From an uncultured Clostridium sp. (GTDB taxonomy: Bacteria; Bacillota; Clostridia; TANB77; CAG-508): a stretch of 35,008 nucleotides of DNA. Both the position numbers and the translations under genes were made by a program. Shown here in pieces: positions 1-8,224 of this stretch. Position 1 is the stretch's first letter. The number at the start of each line of letters is the position of its first letter. The stretch is taken from NCBI GenBank assembly GCA_945919455.1, contig CAMEJH010000010.1:1-35008 (forward strand), given 5' to 3'. The notes beneath the pieces are model-generated. The model worked only from the letters and a program-made list of their open reading frames with translations. It did not search any database and had not been told where the DNA came from.

Positions 1-170
1 TGAGAAAAGGAGCAGAAATTAGAGATGTTGCAGACATTCTAGGACATAGTAGAATCGAAACTACTGAAAATTATTATATAGCAAGTTCAGAAAAAACAAG
101 AAAAGAGGCAAATAATATATTGGAAAAAATAATACAAGCTGATGTTATATATGAAGTTATAAATTATTAA
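1..170 (+). CDS. Tyrosine recombinase/integrase, C-terminal fragment (cut by window edge)
   Basis: An open frame enters the window at base 3 and stops at 168-170, giving 55 residues. It contains the box II signature of tyrosine recombinases: DILGHSRIETTENYY, with the LGH histidine and the catalytic tyrosine about nine residues later. Proteins of this family cut and rejoin DNA through a phosphotyrosine link. The tail after the tyrosine is lysine/glutamate rich. The upstream part, including the catalytic RKHR residues, is outside the window, so I cannot tell whether this is a housekeeping Xer-like enzyme or an element integrase. Confidence 0.8.
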   Translation, partial: RKGAEIRDVADILGHSRIETTENYYIASSEKTRKEANNILEKIIQADVIYEVINY

Positions 171-200
171 AATTTTGTAAGAAGAGAAATTAAAAAAAGA

Positions 201-229
201 TTGTAATATATTGATTATATTGTTATAAT
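201..229 (+). promoter_or_regulatory. SigA-type promoter of the histidine phosphatase gene
   Basis: TTGTAA (201-206), 17-bp spacer, TATAAT (224-229), followed by AGGAGG at 241-246. Confidence 0.6.
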
Positions 230-256
230 AAAAAAGAAAAAGGAGGCTTGAATAAA

Positions 257-886
257 GTGAATGATACAATAATATATTTAGTTAGACATGCTGAAACTGT
301 TGACGAAAATGGTATTAGAAATACAAATGAGGATTCTCAAATGATTAATGAAAAAGAAATATTATCAGTAGAAGGAGAAGAACAAGCAAAAAAATTAAGT
401 GAAAATGACGAATTGAAAAATTTAGATATTATATGGTCAAGTAGCTATACTAGAGCTAAAGCTACAGCAAAATATATTGCGTATGAAAATGATTTACCTT
501 TTAATTTAGACAATAACTTAAGTGAAAGAAAATTAGGAAATTTAAAGGAATTAGGAGAATTTATGAAGGATAAAAGTACAAGAGATCCTTCACAAGAGCA
601 ACTATTAGATAGAACATTTAGAACATCTGATGGAGAAAGTGCAGAGCAAACTAGAGAAAGGATGAATAAATTTTTTGATAAAATACTTAAAGAATATGAA
701 GGAAAAAGAATTGCAGTAATTAGTCATGGAGGCTCAATAAAGTTCTTTTTATTAAACTGGTGTACAGTAAATGAAAATGTTAAACTTGTCTATAACAAAA
801 ATACAATATTAAACATAAAATCGCCATGTTTGTTAAAGTTGACTTTTAGAAAAAATGAGTTGATTAATTTAGAACAAATAGATTAA
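257..886 (+). CDS. Histidine phosphatase family protein (phosphoglycerate mutase-like)
   Basis: The 209-residue product opens with IYLVRHAET, the RHG motif whose His11 is the phospho-acceptor of the histidine phosphatase superfamily. It carries SHGGS near residue 157, the second catalytic histidine. An arginine in SYTRAKAT (about 66) and a glutamate near 90 fit the remaining active-site pattern. The frame also allows a TTG start at 248, but that lies only one base after AGGAGG (241-246), so GTG at 257 with a 10-base gap is preferred. The family removes phosphate from sugars, nucleotides or proteins; the substrate cannot be read from the sequence. It is a single-gene unit with its own promoter and terminator. 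Confidence 0.85.
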   Translation: MNDTIIYLVRHAETVDENGIRNTNEDSQMINEKEILSVEGEEQAKKLSENDELKNLDIIWSSSYTRAKATAKYIAYENDLPFNLDNNLSERKLGNLKELGEFMKDKSTRDPSQEQLLDRTFRTSDGESAEQTRERMNKFFDKILKEYEGKRIAVISHGGSIKFFLLNWCTVNENVKLVYNKNTILNIKSPCLLKLTFRKNELINLEQID

Positions 887-889
887 TTG

Positions 890-938
890 AAAGCTATAAA
901 ATGGATTTTATTATAAGTTCATTTTATGGCTTTTGTTT
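890..938 (+). terminator. Rho-independent terminator after the histidine phosphatase
   Basis: A 14-bp stem (890-903 with 920-933, one G-T pair) is followed by TTTTGTTT. Confidence 0.8.
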
Positions 939-997
939 AAAATTGATGTAATTATATATATTTAGGGAAATTTTAAGAGTTAATTATAAAGAATTGT

Positions 998-1026
998 TTG
1001 ACAAAATTTACATAAAATAGTATAAT
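998..1026 (+). promoter_or_regulatory. SigA-type promoter of the radical SAM/kinase operon
   Basis: TTGACA (998-1003), 17-bp spacer, TATAAT (1021-1026), both boxes consensus. It lies 26 bp before the first start codon. Confidence 0.85.
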
Positions 1027-1052
1027 TTTGTTGGAAATGGAGGTATGTTTAT

Positions 1053-2165
1053 ATGATAAAAAATATAGGGTGGACATTAGGAAATGACTGTCCTTGTAAG
1101 TGTAAACATTGCTATTCTTTTTCAGTTAGACAGAAAGGACAAAATTTAACAAAAGAAATAGTTGATAGGGTTATAGAACAAATTGAAAAATTAAATGTAG
1201 AAACAGTTAATTTAGGTGGTAATGAACCAATTTTTACAAATGGTTTGGATGTTAAAAAGAGTATGTTACCATATATATTAAAAGAACTAAATAAAAGAAA
1301 TATAAAGGTAGGTATAACAACTGCTGGAATAAGCCTTATTGCATTAAAAAATACTTATCCAGAATGTTTAGAATTATTAAATGATGTAGATATTAGCTTT
1401 GACTCACCTTATGAAAAAGAACATAACGAAAATAGAGGTGGAGATGTTTATAAATATGCTGTTCAAGCTTTAGAGATTTGTAGAGAATATAATATTGAAT
1501 CAGGAATTATAATGTGTGCAATGAACTGGAATTTTACAAAAGACAGAATTGATACATTATTAGAAATTGCAAAAAAATATGATTCCAATATAAGATTTAA
1601 TTTACTTAAACCAATACAATTACAACATTTTAAACTTGTACCTTCAAAAGAACAAGTGTTGGAAAATTATAAATATTTATTTGAAAAATGTGATACTGTT
1701 GAATTAAGTGAGCCAACTTTATCAGGATTAACACAAAACAATAAAGTTAAAGGATGTGCCTGTGGAATCTATTCAATGAGAATAAATTCTATAACTCCAG
1801 ATGGTAAAATGCCTGTATCTCCATGTGTATATATGCACGATTATAGAGTCGGCGATTTATTAAAAGATGATATATTTGATATTATAAATTCAGAGCAATT
1901 TAAAGCCTTTAAAACAAGAAAAGAAAATTACAAAAATATTGAAGGTTGTAAAGACTGCGATAAAGCTGAAATATGCAGAGGGGGTTGTTTTGCAATGGCT
2001 TATACATATAAAAAATGTGAAACAGGTGAAAAAGATTTATATGCAAGAGATCCATTTTGCTTTAAAGATATGGAGATTGATAAAAACATTGATTATAAAA
2101 AAAGTTGTAAGCAATTAGTACATGAAAATTATTTATGCACTTGGATAGGAAAACCAAAAAGATAA
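1053..2165 (+). CDS. Radical SAM/SPASM domain protein
   Basis: 370 residues. The N-terminus has Cys13-x3-Cys17-x2-Cys20-Tyr, the [4Fe-4S] motif that cleaves S-adenosylmethionine to start radical chemistry. The C-terminus (about 233-350) holds GCACG, SPCVY and GCKDCDKAEICRGGC, the cysteine pattern of a SPASM domain binding auxiliary iron-sulfur clusters. SPASM enzymes typically modify peptides or proteins, but no precursor peptide ORF is visible nearby. It is first gene of a tight operon: the next start is 12 bp after its stop. The start has GGAGG about 8 bp upstream. The fold is certain; the substrate is unknown. Confidence 0.85.
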   Translation: MIKNIGWTLGNDCPCKCKHCYSFSVRQKGQNLTKEIVDRVIEQIEKLNVETVNLGGNEPIFTNGLDVKKSMLPYILKELNKRNIKVGITTAGISLIALKNTYPECLELLNDVDISFDSPYEKEHNENRGGDVYKYAVQALEICREYNIESGIIMCAMNWNFTKDRIDTLLEIAKKYDSNIRFNLLKPIQLQHFKLVPSKEQVLENYKYLFEKCDTVELSEPTLSGLTQNNKVKGCACGIYSMRINSITPDGKMPVSPCVYMHDYRVGDLLKDDIFDIINSEQFKAFKTRKENYKNIEGCKDCDKAEICRGGCFAMAYTYKKCETGEKDLYARDPFCFKDMEIDKNIDYKKSCKQLVHENYLCTWIGKPKR

Positions 2166-2177
2166 AGGAGAGTTAGA

Positions 2178-3965
2178 ATGAAATCGGAAATTGTTGTTAG
2201 GAAAAATATGACTCTTACTAATGAAAAAGCTAAAAATATGTGTAGATTAAATTATGAAGATAATGATTTTTTGTTTACAACACAAGATGGAAGATATGTT
2301 ATTATAGACAAATCAAAGCAAATTATCCATATTGAAGGAGATGATGATAACAATATTCAAGAATATCAGGAATACCTTCAAAATATAATGAAGAAAAGAA
2401 AAGATAAAATCATTTTAACAACATTATCACCAGATACACATAGAACTTCTGAAGAAAATCTAGGATTATCGTATTTAACTGCAGTTTTAAGAAAAAGTGG
2501 CTATAATGTTGAGATAATTGATGGATGGCTTGGAGGTTTAAGCGATGAAGAAGTAATGAGAAAAATTTTGACTGATAAAGAGGTAGCTATTGTTGGTGTT
2601 TCATGCTATATGTCAAATAATGATAAATCAATAGAATTAGCAAAAAGAATAAGAGAAGCTAGACCAGAAATCAAATTGATGTGTGGTGGTTTTGGACCAT
2701 CATTTAATCCTCAAAAATTTGTGAAATATGGTGTGTTTGACATTGCCATGATTGGAGAGGGCGAAGAGTCAATCGTTGAGGTATCTGATTATTTTACAGG
2801 AAATTCAGATAGAAATATTGAAGATATAAAAGGTATTGCTTTTGAGAAAGATGGAGAAATAATAAAAACAGAAAAAAGAGATTTAATATCTGATTTAGAT
2901 GCTATACCATTTCCAGCAAGAGATACAATGAAAATGGCAAAAGATAGGAAATCTACAGTAAACATTTTAACGGCAAGAGGATGTATGGGAAATTGTCTAT
3001 TTTGCTCAGTTAATGCTTTTAATAAATTATCTAATGGAAGCAAATGGAGAGGCAGAAGCGTTGATAGTATAGTAGATGAATTAGAACAACTTCAAAATAT
3101 GGGTGTTAAATACATTAAGGTTATAGATGATAGTTTTCTAGAACAAGAAAGAGATGGACAGTGGGCAAAAGAATTTAGTGAAAAAATGAAAACAAGAGGA
3201 ATTGAAGTTTCTTTGAGAGGTTCTTTAAAAGCAGACCAAGTTGAAGATGAAAAAATAAAATATTTAAAAGAAGCTGGATTTCATTCATTTGCCTGTGGAA
3301 TTGAAAATGGTTCAGATACAGCATTAAAAAGAATGAATAAAAGTGCTAATTTAGCAGCAAATAAAAAAGCATTAGATATATTGAGAAAACATGGAATTTA
3401 TGTTCAAGCAGGTTTCATTTTATTTGATGATAATACTACCTTTGAAGAATTAAAAGAAAATTATGACTTTTTAAGAGAATATGATTGGATTATAACAAAA
3501 GGAATTTTTTCTGAGATGTTTGCAGCAGACGGAACTTTATATACTGAAAAGTTAAAAAAGGAAGATAAGATTGTCAAAAATGATGTATATGATAATAATA
3601 AATATGAAATTGTAGATCCAAAAGTGAAATTAATATATAATGCTTTAAAAAAATGGCATAAATCACACATGAAGTTATATGATATGATTATCGATCCTAT
3701 TTCATCTCCAAAAGCCATTGATTCAGCTGGAGAAAAATCTTTTTATGACTTATATTATCAATTAAAGTTAAAAGATTTAGACTTTATGAAAATGGTTTTA
3801 GATAATGTAGAGAAAGGGATTACAGAGGAAGAACTTAATGACAAGGTTATGGCTCAAATTGGTAGTAATTTAGATTTTTATAGTTCAATAAATAGAAGTG
3901 GACAAGCATTGTGTGAAAAATATGACTTAAATTATGATGGTAAAGAAAATCCGTTTATAAGATAG
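2178..3965 (+). CDS. B12-binding domain radical SAM protein
   Basis: 595 residues. After roughly 75 residues without a recognised domain comes a Rossmann-type cobalamin-binding domain (about 76-210, with LGLSYLTAVLRKSGYNV and IGEGEESIVE). A radical SAM core follows, with Cys269-x3-Cys273-x2-Cys276 in RGCMGNCLFC. This is the class B architecture that catalyses methyl transfers or ring and chain rearrangements using cobalamin. The C-terminal 150 residues are helical and unassigned. GAG-rich SD sequence overlaps the end of the preceding gene, so the two radical SAM enzymes are probably co-translated and may act in sequence on one substrate. Confidence 0.85.
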   Translation: MKSEIVVRKNMTLTNEKAKNMCRLNYEDNDFLFTTQDGRYVIIDKSKQIIHIEGDDDNNIQEYQEYLQNIMKKRKDKIILTTLSPDTHRTSEENLGLSYLTAVLRKSGYNVEIIDGWLGGLSDEEVMRKILTDKEVAIVGVSCYMSNNDKSIELAKRIREARPEIKLMCGGFGPSFNPQKFVKYGVFDIAMIGEGEESIVEVSDYFTGNSDRNIEDIKGIAFEKDGEIIKTEKRDLISDLDAIPFPARDTMKMAKDRKSTVNILTARGCMGNCLFCSVNAFNKLSNGSKWRGRSVDSIVDELEQLQNMGVKYIKVIDDSFLEQERDGQWAKEFSEKMKTRGIEVSLRGSLKADQVEDEKIKYLKEAGFHSFACGIENGSDTALKRMNKSANLAANKKALDILRKHGIYVQAGFILFDDNTTFEELKENYDFLREYDWIITKGIFSEMFAADGTLYTEKLKKEDKIVKNDVYDNNKYEIVDPKVKLIYNALKKWHKSHMKLYDMIIDPISSPKAIDSAGEKSFYDLYYQLKLKDLDFMKMVLDNVEKGITEEELNDKVMAQIGSNLDFYSSINRSGQALCEKYDLNYDGKENPFIR

Positions 3966-4051
3966 TAAAATTTAAAAGGTTCTTTAATTTTTATAATTTA
4001 ATTGTATAATGTAAAAGTAATTTTTTATATATAGAATGGAGGTAAATATAT

Positions 4052-4846
4052 ATGGCAATTATGAATGTAACTAAAAATGTTAAAAATCAATTTTCAAATG
4101 ATAAAAATTTAGCTATGAGGATTAATTTTTATAAAAAATACACAACTAATAAGTATAAATTTGCAGATTGGTTATTTGATAAATATGTTTTTAAAGAAAA
4201 TATGAAAATATTAGAATTAGGATGTGGAAATGGAAGTCATTGGGAAGGAAAAATTGAAACTTTGCCAGATGGTTGTAGTTTAGTATTATCAGATTTTTCA
4301 GAAGGTATGTTAGATTTAGTTAGAGAAAAATTTTCTGCAAATGAAAATGTTTCAATTAAAAAAATTGATATACAAGAAATTCCGTTTGAAGATGAAACAT
4401 TTGATATTGTAATTGCAAACCATATGTTATTTCATGTACCAGATTTAAATAAAGCATTACTAGAAGTAAAAAGAGTATTAAAAGACAATGGAGTATTTTA
4501 TTCTGCAACAGATGGTAATGGTGGAATGAGACCATTTTTACATAATGCAATAGTAAAATTTGAGCCGACATCTACTGCATTTACAGAACAGTTACCTTTT
4601 AATCTTCAAAATGGTTGTGAAATTTTAGGCAAATATTTTGAAAATGTGCAAAGATTTGATTATGAAAATATACTTGCAATAACTAATACACAAGACTTAA
4701 TAGAATGGTTGAAATCAACTAAATCTATTTCAGGTTATTCAGATGAAAGTTTATTAAATTTATATAATTATTTTGAAGATATAAGAATAAAAGATGGTGC
4801 TATAAATATTCCAAGAGAAACAGGAGTATTTATAAGTGTTAAATAA
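4052..4846 (+). CDS. Class I SAM-dependent methyltransferase
   Basis: 264 residues. Motif I, ILELGCGNGSHWEG (about residues 53-66), is the SAM-binding glycine-rich loop. DIVIANHMLFHV and LLEVKRVLKDNGVF are the post-I and post-III motifs of the Methyltransf_11 group. The start at 4052 has GGAGG at 4038-4042; an in-frame ATG three codons later is also possible. The 86-bp gap from the preceding gene is the largest in the cluster and holds TATAAT-like sequence but no convincing -35. It could methylate the cluster's product, but the acceptor is unknown. Confidence 0.85.
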   Translation: MAIMNVTKNVKNQFSNDKNLAMRINFYKKYTTNKYKFADWLFDKYVFKENMKILELGCGNGSHWEGKIETLPDGCSLVLSDFSEGMLDLVREKFSANENVSIKKIDIQEIPFEDETFDIVIANHMLFHVPDLNKALLEVKRVLKDNGVFYSATDGNGGMRPFLHNAIVKFEPTSTAFTEQLPFNLQNGCEILGKYFENVQRFDYENILAITNTQDLIEWLKSTKSISGYSDESLLNLYNYFEDIRIKDGAINIPRETGVFISVK

Positions 4847-4867
4847 GATTGAAAAGAGGTATTTTAT

Positions 4868-5527
4868 ATGGAATTTGAAAATTATGAAAGAGAACTTAAA
4901 TATTTAATAAAGAAGAATGAAAAATATACTTCAAAACAATTTCTTGAATTTCTTTACGAAAATGGATATAAATTAGTTGAAAGCTTTGAAAAAGAAAAGC
5001 ACGAAACTTACTATGATGATAATGATTTTTCTATATTAAATAGAGGAGATGTTATGAGAGGTAGCAATATGGTTACCGAACAATTTAAAGGATTTTTATA
5101 TAAGACAAACAAATGTAATCCAGAAAAACCTTATGTATCTAAACTGGAGCTTGGAACTAAATTAAGAGGTCAATATAAAGATGTAAATGAATTTATTAAA
5201 GAGTTAAATATAGATGTAAAGGGTGAATTAAGCATAAAATTATTTGCAAATATGAAAAGGGAAGTAAGTATAGTAGAAAAAGATGGAGATCGTTTATATG
5301 TTTCTTATGATAAAGTTAAATATTTTATAAAAGATGAATCAAATTCGGTTTACGAAGAAATGCTTGAAATAGAAGATTGGAAAAATCCAAATACAACAGA
5401 TGTAGATTATGATTATGATAGACATTTGATAGAAGTTAATAACTTGATTTCAAATGCACAACTTCCAATAGAACTTACAAAAGATAGCAAATATTTTAGA
5501 GGATATACTGTTTTAAATAACAGATAG
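4868..5527 (+). CDS. CYTH-domain protein (triphosphate tunnel metalloenzyme-like)
   Basis: 219 residues beginning with Glu7-x-Glu9-x-Lys11 (ERELK), the ExExK signature of CYTH proteins. Alternating charged strands follow, such as TEQFKGFLYKT, SKLELGTKLRG and EMLEIEDW, consistent with the eight-stranded tunnel. Family members bind triphosphate compounds with divalent metal and act as adenylate cyclases, thiamine triphosphatases or tripolyphosphatases. It sits directly before two nucleotide-kinase-like genes (8 bp to the next start), which suggests a shared phosphorylated substrate. That link is inference; the activity is unknown. Confidence 0.65.
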   Translation: MEFENYERELKYLIKKNEKYTSKQFLEFLYENGYKLVESFEKEKHETYYDDNDFSILNRGDVMRGSNMVTEQFKGFLYKTNKCNPEKPYVSKLELGTKLRGQYKDVNEFIKELNIDVKGELSIKLFANMKREVSIVEKDGDRLYVSYDKVKYFIKDESNSVYEEMLEIEDWKNPNTTDVDYDYDRHLIEVNNLISNAQLPIELTKDSKYFRGYTVLNNR

Positions 5528-5535
5528 GAGTAAAA

Positions 5536-6159
5536 ATGAATAATTTTATAGTATTTGAAGGAATATGTTGTAGTGGAAAGACGACGACATGCAAGCTATT
5601 AAGCGAAAAAATAAATGAATTAGGATACGAGGCTGTATACAATCATGGTGCAATGACATATACTGATTTAGGCAAAAAATTTAAAGAGAATTTAGGCAAA
5701 AAAGATATGCCAATTACTGTTTCATATTTTTTTACTGATTTAATAATAAATACTAAAAATATTATTAGACCTTATTTAGCAAAGAATAATACAATTGTAT
5801 TACAAGATAGATATTTTGATGCAATAACAACATATATAAAGGCTTACGGTGATTATATTAAGTCTGATTATAACATTTATGATATACCAAAAGCATTTGT
5901 AGAAAATGATATATTGGCTAAGCCATCATTAAGTGTATTTTGCATTCCTCTATTTGAAACTATAAAGGAAAGAATGGCACAAAGTAAGGAATCACCAGTA
6001 CATGATTTTTATAGAGATAATCCAGAATTTTTAAAGATTGTTTATAATGAACTTGTAAGAAAAGCGAATGAATCAAAAGAAAATATAATAATTGATACAT
6101 CTTCAGATTTATCGGTAGAACAAGGAATAAATAAAATATTAGAATTTATAAAAAAGTAA
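5536..6159 (+). CDS. Thymidylate-kinase-like P-loop kinase
   Basis: 207 residues, the usual length for dTMP kinases. It has FEGICCSGKTTT (Walker A, residues 5-16), VLQDRYFDAITTYIKAYG (the DRY-type nucleotide-binding motif) and a basic lid region around ERMAQSKES. The SD (AGGAG) overlaps the stop of the CYTH gene, so translation is coupled. Cysteines in the P-loop and an untypical lid argue for a specialised nucleoside or sugar kinase rather than the housekeeping Tmk. Confidence 0.75.
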   Translation: MNNFIVFEGICCSGKTTTCKLLSEKINELGYEAVYNHGAMTYTDLGKKFKENLGKKDMPITVSYFFTDLIINTKNIIRPYLAKNNTIVLQDRYFDAITTYIKAYGDYIKSDYNIYDIPKAFVENDILAKPSLSVFCIPLFETIKERMAQSKESPVHDFYRDNPEFLKIVYNELVRKANESKENIIIDTSSDLSVEQGINKILEFIKK

Positions 6160-6179
6160 GAAAGAAAAGGATTGAAAAA

Positions 6180-6788
6180 ATGTCTAAAATTAAATTGTTT
6201 AGTGGAATGGATTTTTCAGGAAAAACTACTATCATTAATGGAATTAATGAAAAAATACCAGATACTTTTAAAGTAAAAAAGAAATTTTTAACTCCAATTG
6301 ATTTAATAGAAAATGTAAGAAAACGTGATACATGGTTATCTCCAAAAGAATGGAAACCATTACTTCAAGAAAACATCCAAAAGGATATAGAAAATTATAA
6401 AGAAGATGGATTAGTTTTATTAGATTCGTTATGGATAATTAAATATTTAGCTGGTAAAATTGAAAAAAGCGATAAAGAAGATGAGGAAGAAATAGCTATA
6501 TTAAAAAAACTATTAAAAAATTATCCAGAAATGGATTCTTTCTATATTGCTGTTAGTATGGAAGAAAGAATAAAAAGATTTCATGAAAGATCAAAATCAG
6601 GTAATGAAGTTACTGGTTCAGATAAGTTGATTATGGATGTAGATAAATTTGAAAGAAGAGAGCAAATTTATAAGAATATAGTATTAGAAAGTTTTCCAAA
6701 TACTAAAATTATTGACACTACTAATATTAATCCAGAAGAAACAATTAAATTAATAATTAAGGATAAAAATTTTATTAAAGATATGTAA
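6180..6788 (+). CDS. Second P-loop nucleotide-kinase-like protein
   Basis: 202 residues with Walker A FSGMDFSGKTT (residues 7-17), VLLDSLWIIKYLAGK in the place of the DR-motif, and FHERSKSGNEVTG as a lid-like loop. It resembles thymidylate kinases but lacks the DR dyad found in the preceding gene, so the two are divergent relatives rather than copies. It is the last gene of the operon, ending 6 bp before a strong terminator. Specificity is unknown. Confidence 0.65.
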   Translation: MSKIKLFSGMDFSGKTTIINGINEKIPDTFKVKKKFLTPIDLIENVRKRDTWLSPKEWKPLLQENIQKDIENYKEDGLVLLDSLWIIKYLAGKIEKSDKEDEEEIAILKKLLKNYPEMDSFYIAVSMEERIKRFHERSKSGNEVTGSDKLIMDVDKFERREQIYKNIVLESFPNTKIIDTTNINPEETIKLIIKDKNFIKDM

Positions 6789-6793
6789 AAGAA

Positions 6794-6833
6794 AGAAGAT
6801 TTTGAGAGCTTATCTCTCAAAATCTTCTGTTTT
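6794..6833. terminator. Bidirectional terminator between convergent operons
   Basis: A perfect 15-bp stem (6794-6808 with 6814-6828) with a 5-nt loop. It has GTTTTT on the plus side and A-rich sequence on the other. It overlaps the stop codon and last six codons of the minus-strand gene. Confidence 0.9.
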
Positions 6834-7580
6834 TGGTAATTTATTTTCTAAAAATTCATAATGCTCAGATTGAGTATAATCATGTTTTGGAACGCGAAGA
6901 GATTTTAAAAAACTTTGAACACCACTAATACCACCATCTTTTTCTATTTTTTGTAGCTTAGATAATGTAAGAGTTTGTATTTTCATATAACGATGAATTT
7001 CATATACAGTATCTCCAAGTCTATCTCTTTCAGTAATCAATACTAAATTATGGTCACCTAAAGTAAGCAAATCATCATTTTTATATCTATCAATTCTACC
7101 AGAGCCGAACTTATCACTTTCAATACGATGGTCTGTATATTTATGATCTTTTTTTAGTCTTCTAAATCGCTCTTTTTCAGATGGCGCAACTAATTCAACA
7201 CCAGTTACTTGAGCATTTGGAAAAGTTTTTTCTAATACATCTATTTGTTCTATTGGATATTCTAATACTGCAATTTTTCCCTCTGAAAATGCTTTTTGTA
7301 TATCTGAGGTTCTAATCGCAGCAAATCCACCATGTGTTACAGGAGCAATGTTAAAATATTCTCCAGAATCATATTTTTCTTGCATTATATCTAAATCGAC
7401 ATGCCTTGAACCAAACTCTCCAGGTCTTGATGCTCTACTTCTGTCGAAAGGAATATGTACATAATTAGCAGGGTATAACATGCCAAGCAATGCACATGTT
7501 GTTGTTTTACCAACACCACTTGCACCAGATATTACAAGAATTTGATCATTACCACGTTTTATTACATCGAATTTTTTCAT
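6810..7580 (-). CDS. Guanylate-kinase-like P-loop protein
   Basis: 256 residues. ILVISGASGVGKTTTCALLG is a Walker A motif. DRSRASRPGEFGSRHVDLD resembles the GMP-binding loop of guanylate kinases (Ser/Arg and T/SRP.R.gE pattern). A basic segment ERFRRLKKDHKYTDHR matches a lid. The last 60 residues, rich in Lys/Leu, are an extension without a recognised domain. The ATG at 7589 overlaps the SD (AAGGATG), so ATG 7580, nine bases downstream of AAGG, is chosen. It has its own promoter and converges on the radical SAM/kinase operon, hinting at a related job. A housekeeping Gmk is unlikely because of the extended tail. Confidence 0.65.
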   Translation of the reverse strand: MKKFDVIKRGNDQILVISGASGVGKTTTCALLGMLYPANYVHIPFDRSRASRPGEFGSRHVDLDIMQEKYDSGEYFNIAPVTHGGFAAIRTSDIQKAFSEGKIAVLEYPIEQIDVLEKTFPNAQVTGVELVAPSEKERFRRLKKDHKYTDHRIESDKFGSGRIDRYKNDDLLTLGDHNLVLITERDRLGDTVYEIHRYMKIQTLTLSKLQKIEKDGGISGVQSFLKSLRVPKHDYTQSEHYEFLENKLPKTEDFER

Positions 7581-7612
7581 ACTTATCATCCTTATATAAA
7601 TATTATAAAGTA

Positions 7613-7641
7613 ATTGTACTATTTTATAGGAAAAATGTCAA
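7613..7641 (-). promoter_or_regulatory. SigA-type promoter of the guanylate-kinase-like gene
   Basis: On the minus strand, TTGACA (7641-7636), 17-bp spacer, TACAAT (7618-7613). Confidence 0.75.
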
Positions 7642-7683
7642 TAAAAGGAAGTTATTATGACAACTTAGTAATATAATAAAATA

Positions 7684-7712
7684 CCTCACTTAATTTAATA
7701 AAATAAGTGAGG
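7684..7712 (-). terminator. Terminator after the pyrophosphatase gene
   Basis: A 9-bp perfect stem CCTCACTTA/TAAGTGAGG (7684-7692, 7704-7712), followed on the minus strand by TATTTTATT. Confidence 0.75.
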
Positions 7713-7726
7713 ATTTTAAATAAAAG

Positions 7727-8065
7727 TTATCTAATAATAATATGTTTGAAAAATCTTTCTTGATATTCTGTGAGAGCATTAATTTGTTCATCTGTATAAT
7801 CAACATTTTCAGGAACAACAATAAGTTTGTCGTCATCATCGGTTAAACGATGTAAGACTGCAATACAAACACCTTCAAAAGATTCAACAGGGTCAAAAAC
7901 TCCAAGTATATAGGCATCTAGTTCTTCACCATCGCCACTTACTGTATTAGGAATGTATCCATAGTTATTTGGATATATAAATCCCCACTTTGGATGTTTT
8001 GAGCCCATTTTTCTGTCAACTGTTACTGTTACTTTTTTGCCAATATATTTTTTGAAATCGTCCAT
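7727..8065 (-). CDS. Small inorganic pyrophosphatase-family protein
   Basis: 112 residues from ATG 8065, which has TAGGAGGA five to eight bases upstream; the longer open frame to 8140 lacks an SD and is not used. HPKWGFIYPNNYGYIPNT matches the substrate-binding segment of family I soluble pyrophosphatases. GDGEELDAYILG aligns with the D-x-D-P-x-D metal site. The central Asp of that signature is Glu here (D-G-E-E-L-D), and the protein is far shorter than the usual 170-180 residues. This compact clostridial variant may hydrolyse pyrophosphate or a related compound; activity is not assured. Confidence 0.8.
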   Translation of the reverse strand: MDDFKKYIGKKVTVTVDRKMGSKHPKWGFIYPNNYGYIPNTVSGDGEELDAYILGVFDPVESFEGVCIAVLHRLTDDDDKLIVVPENVDYTDEQINALTEYQERFFKHIIIR

Positions 8066-8111
8066 TTTAATCCTCCTAACATTATGATAACTTTTGCTTA
8101 AATATATAGAA

Positions 8112-8140
8112 ATTATAACATAAAATATTGATTTTCTCAA
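8112..8140 (-). promoter_or_regulatory. SigA-type promoter of the pyrophosphatase gene
   Basis: On the minus strand, TTGAGA (8140-8135), 17-bp spacer, TATAAT (8117-8112). Confidence 0.75.
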
Positions 8141-8168
8141 GTTTTAGTAGAAAAACGGTTCAAAACAA

Positions 8169-8197
8169 TTGCAAAATCTATAAAAAAATGGTATTAT
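8169..8197 (+). promoter_or_regulatory. SigA-type promoter of helD
   Basis: TTGCAA (8169-8174), 17-bp spacer, TATTAT (8192-8197). It is divergent from the pyrophosphatase promoter 30 bp away. Confidence 0.65.
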
Positions 8198-8224
8198 ATT
8201 TTAGTTAAAAAGAAGTTATATAGA

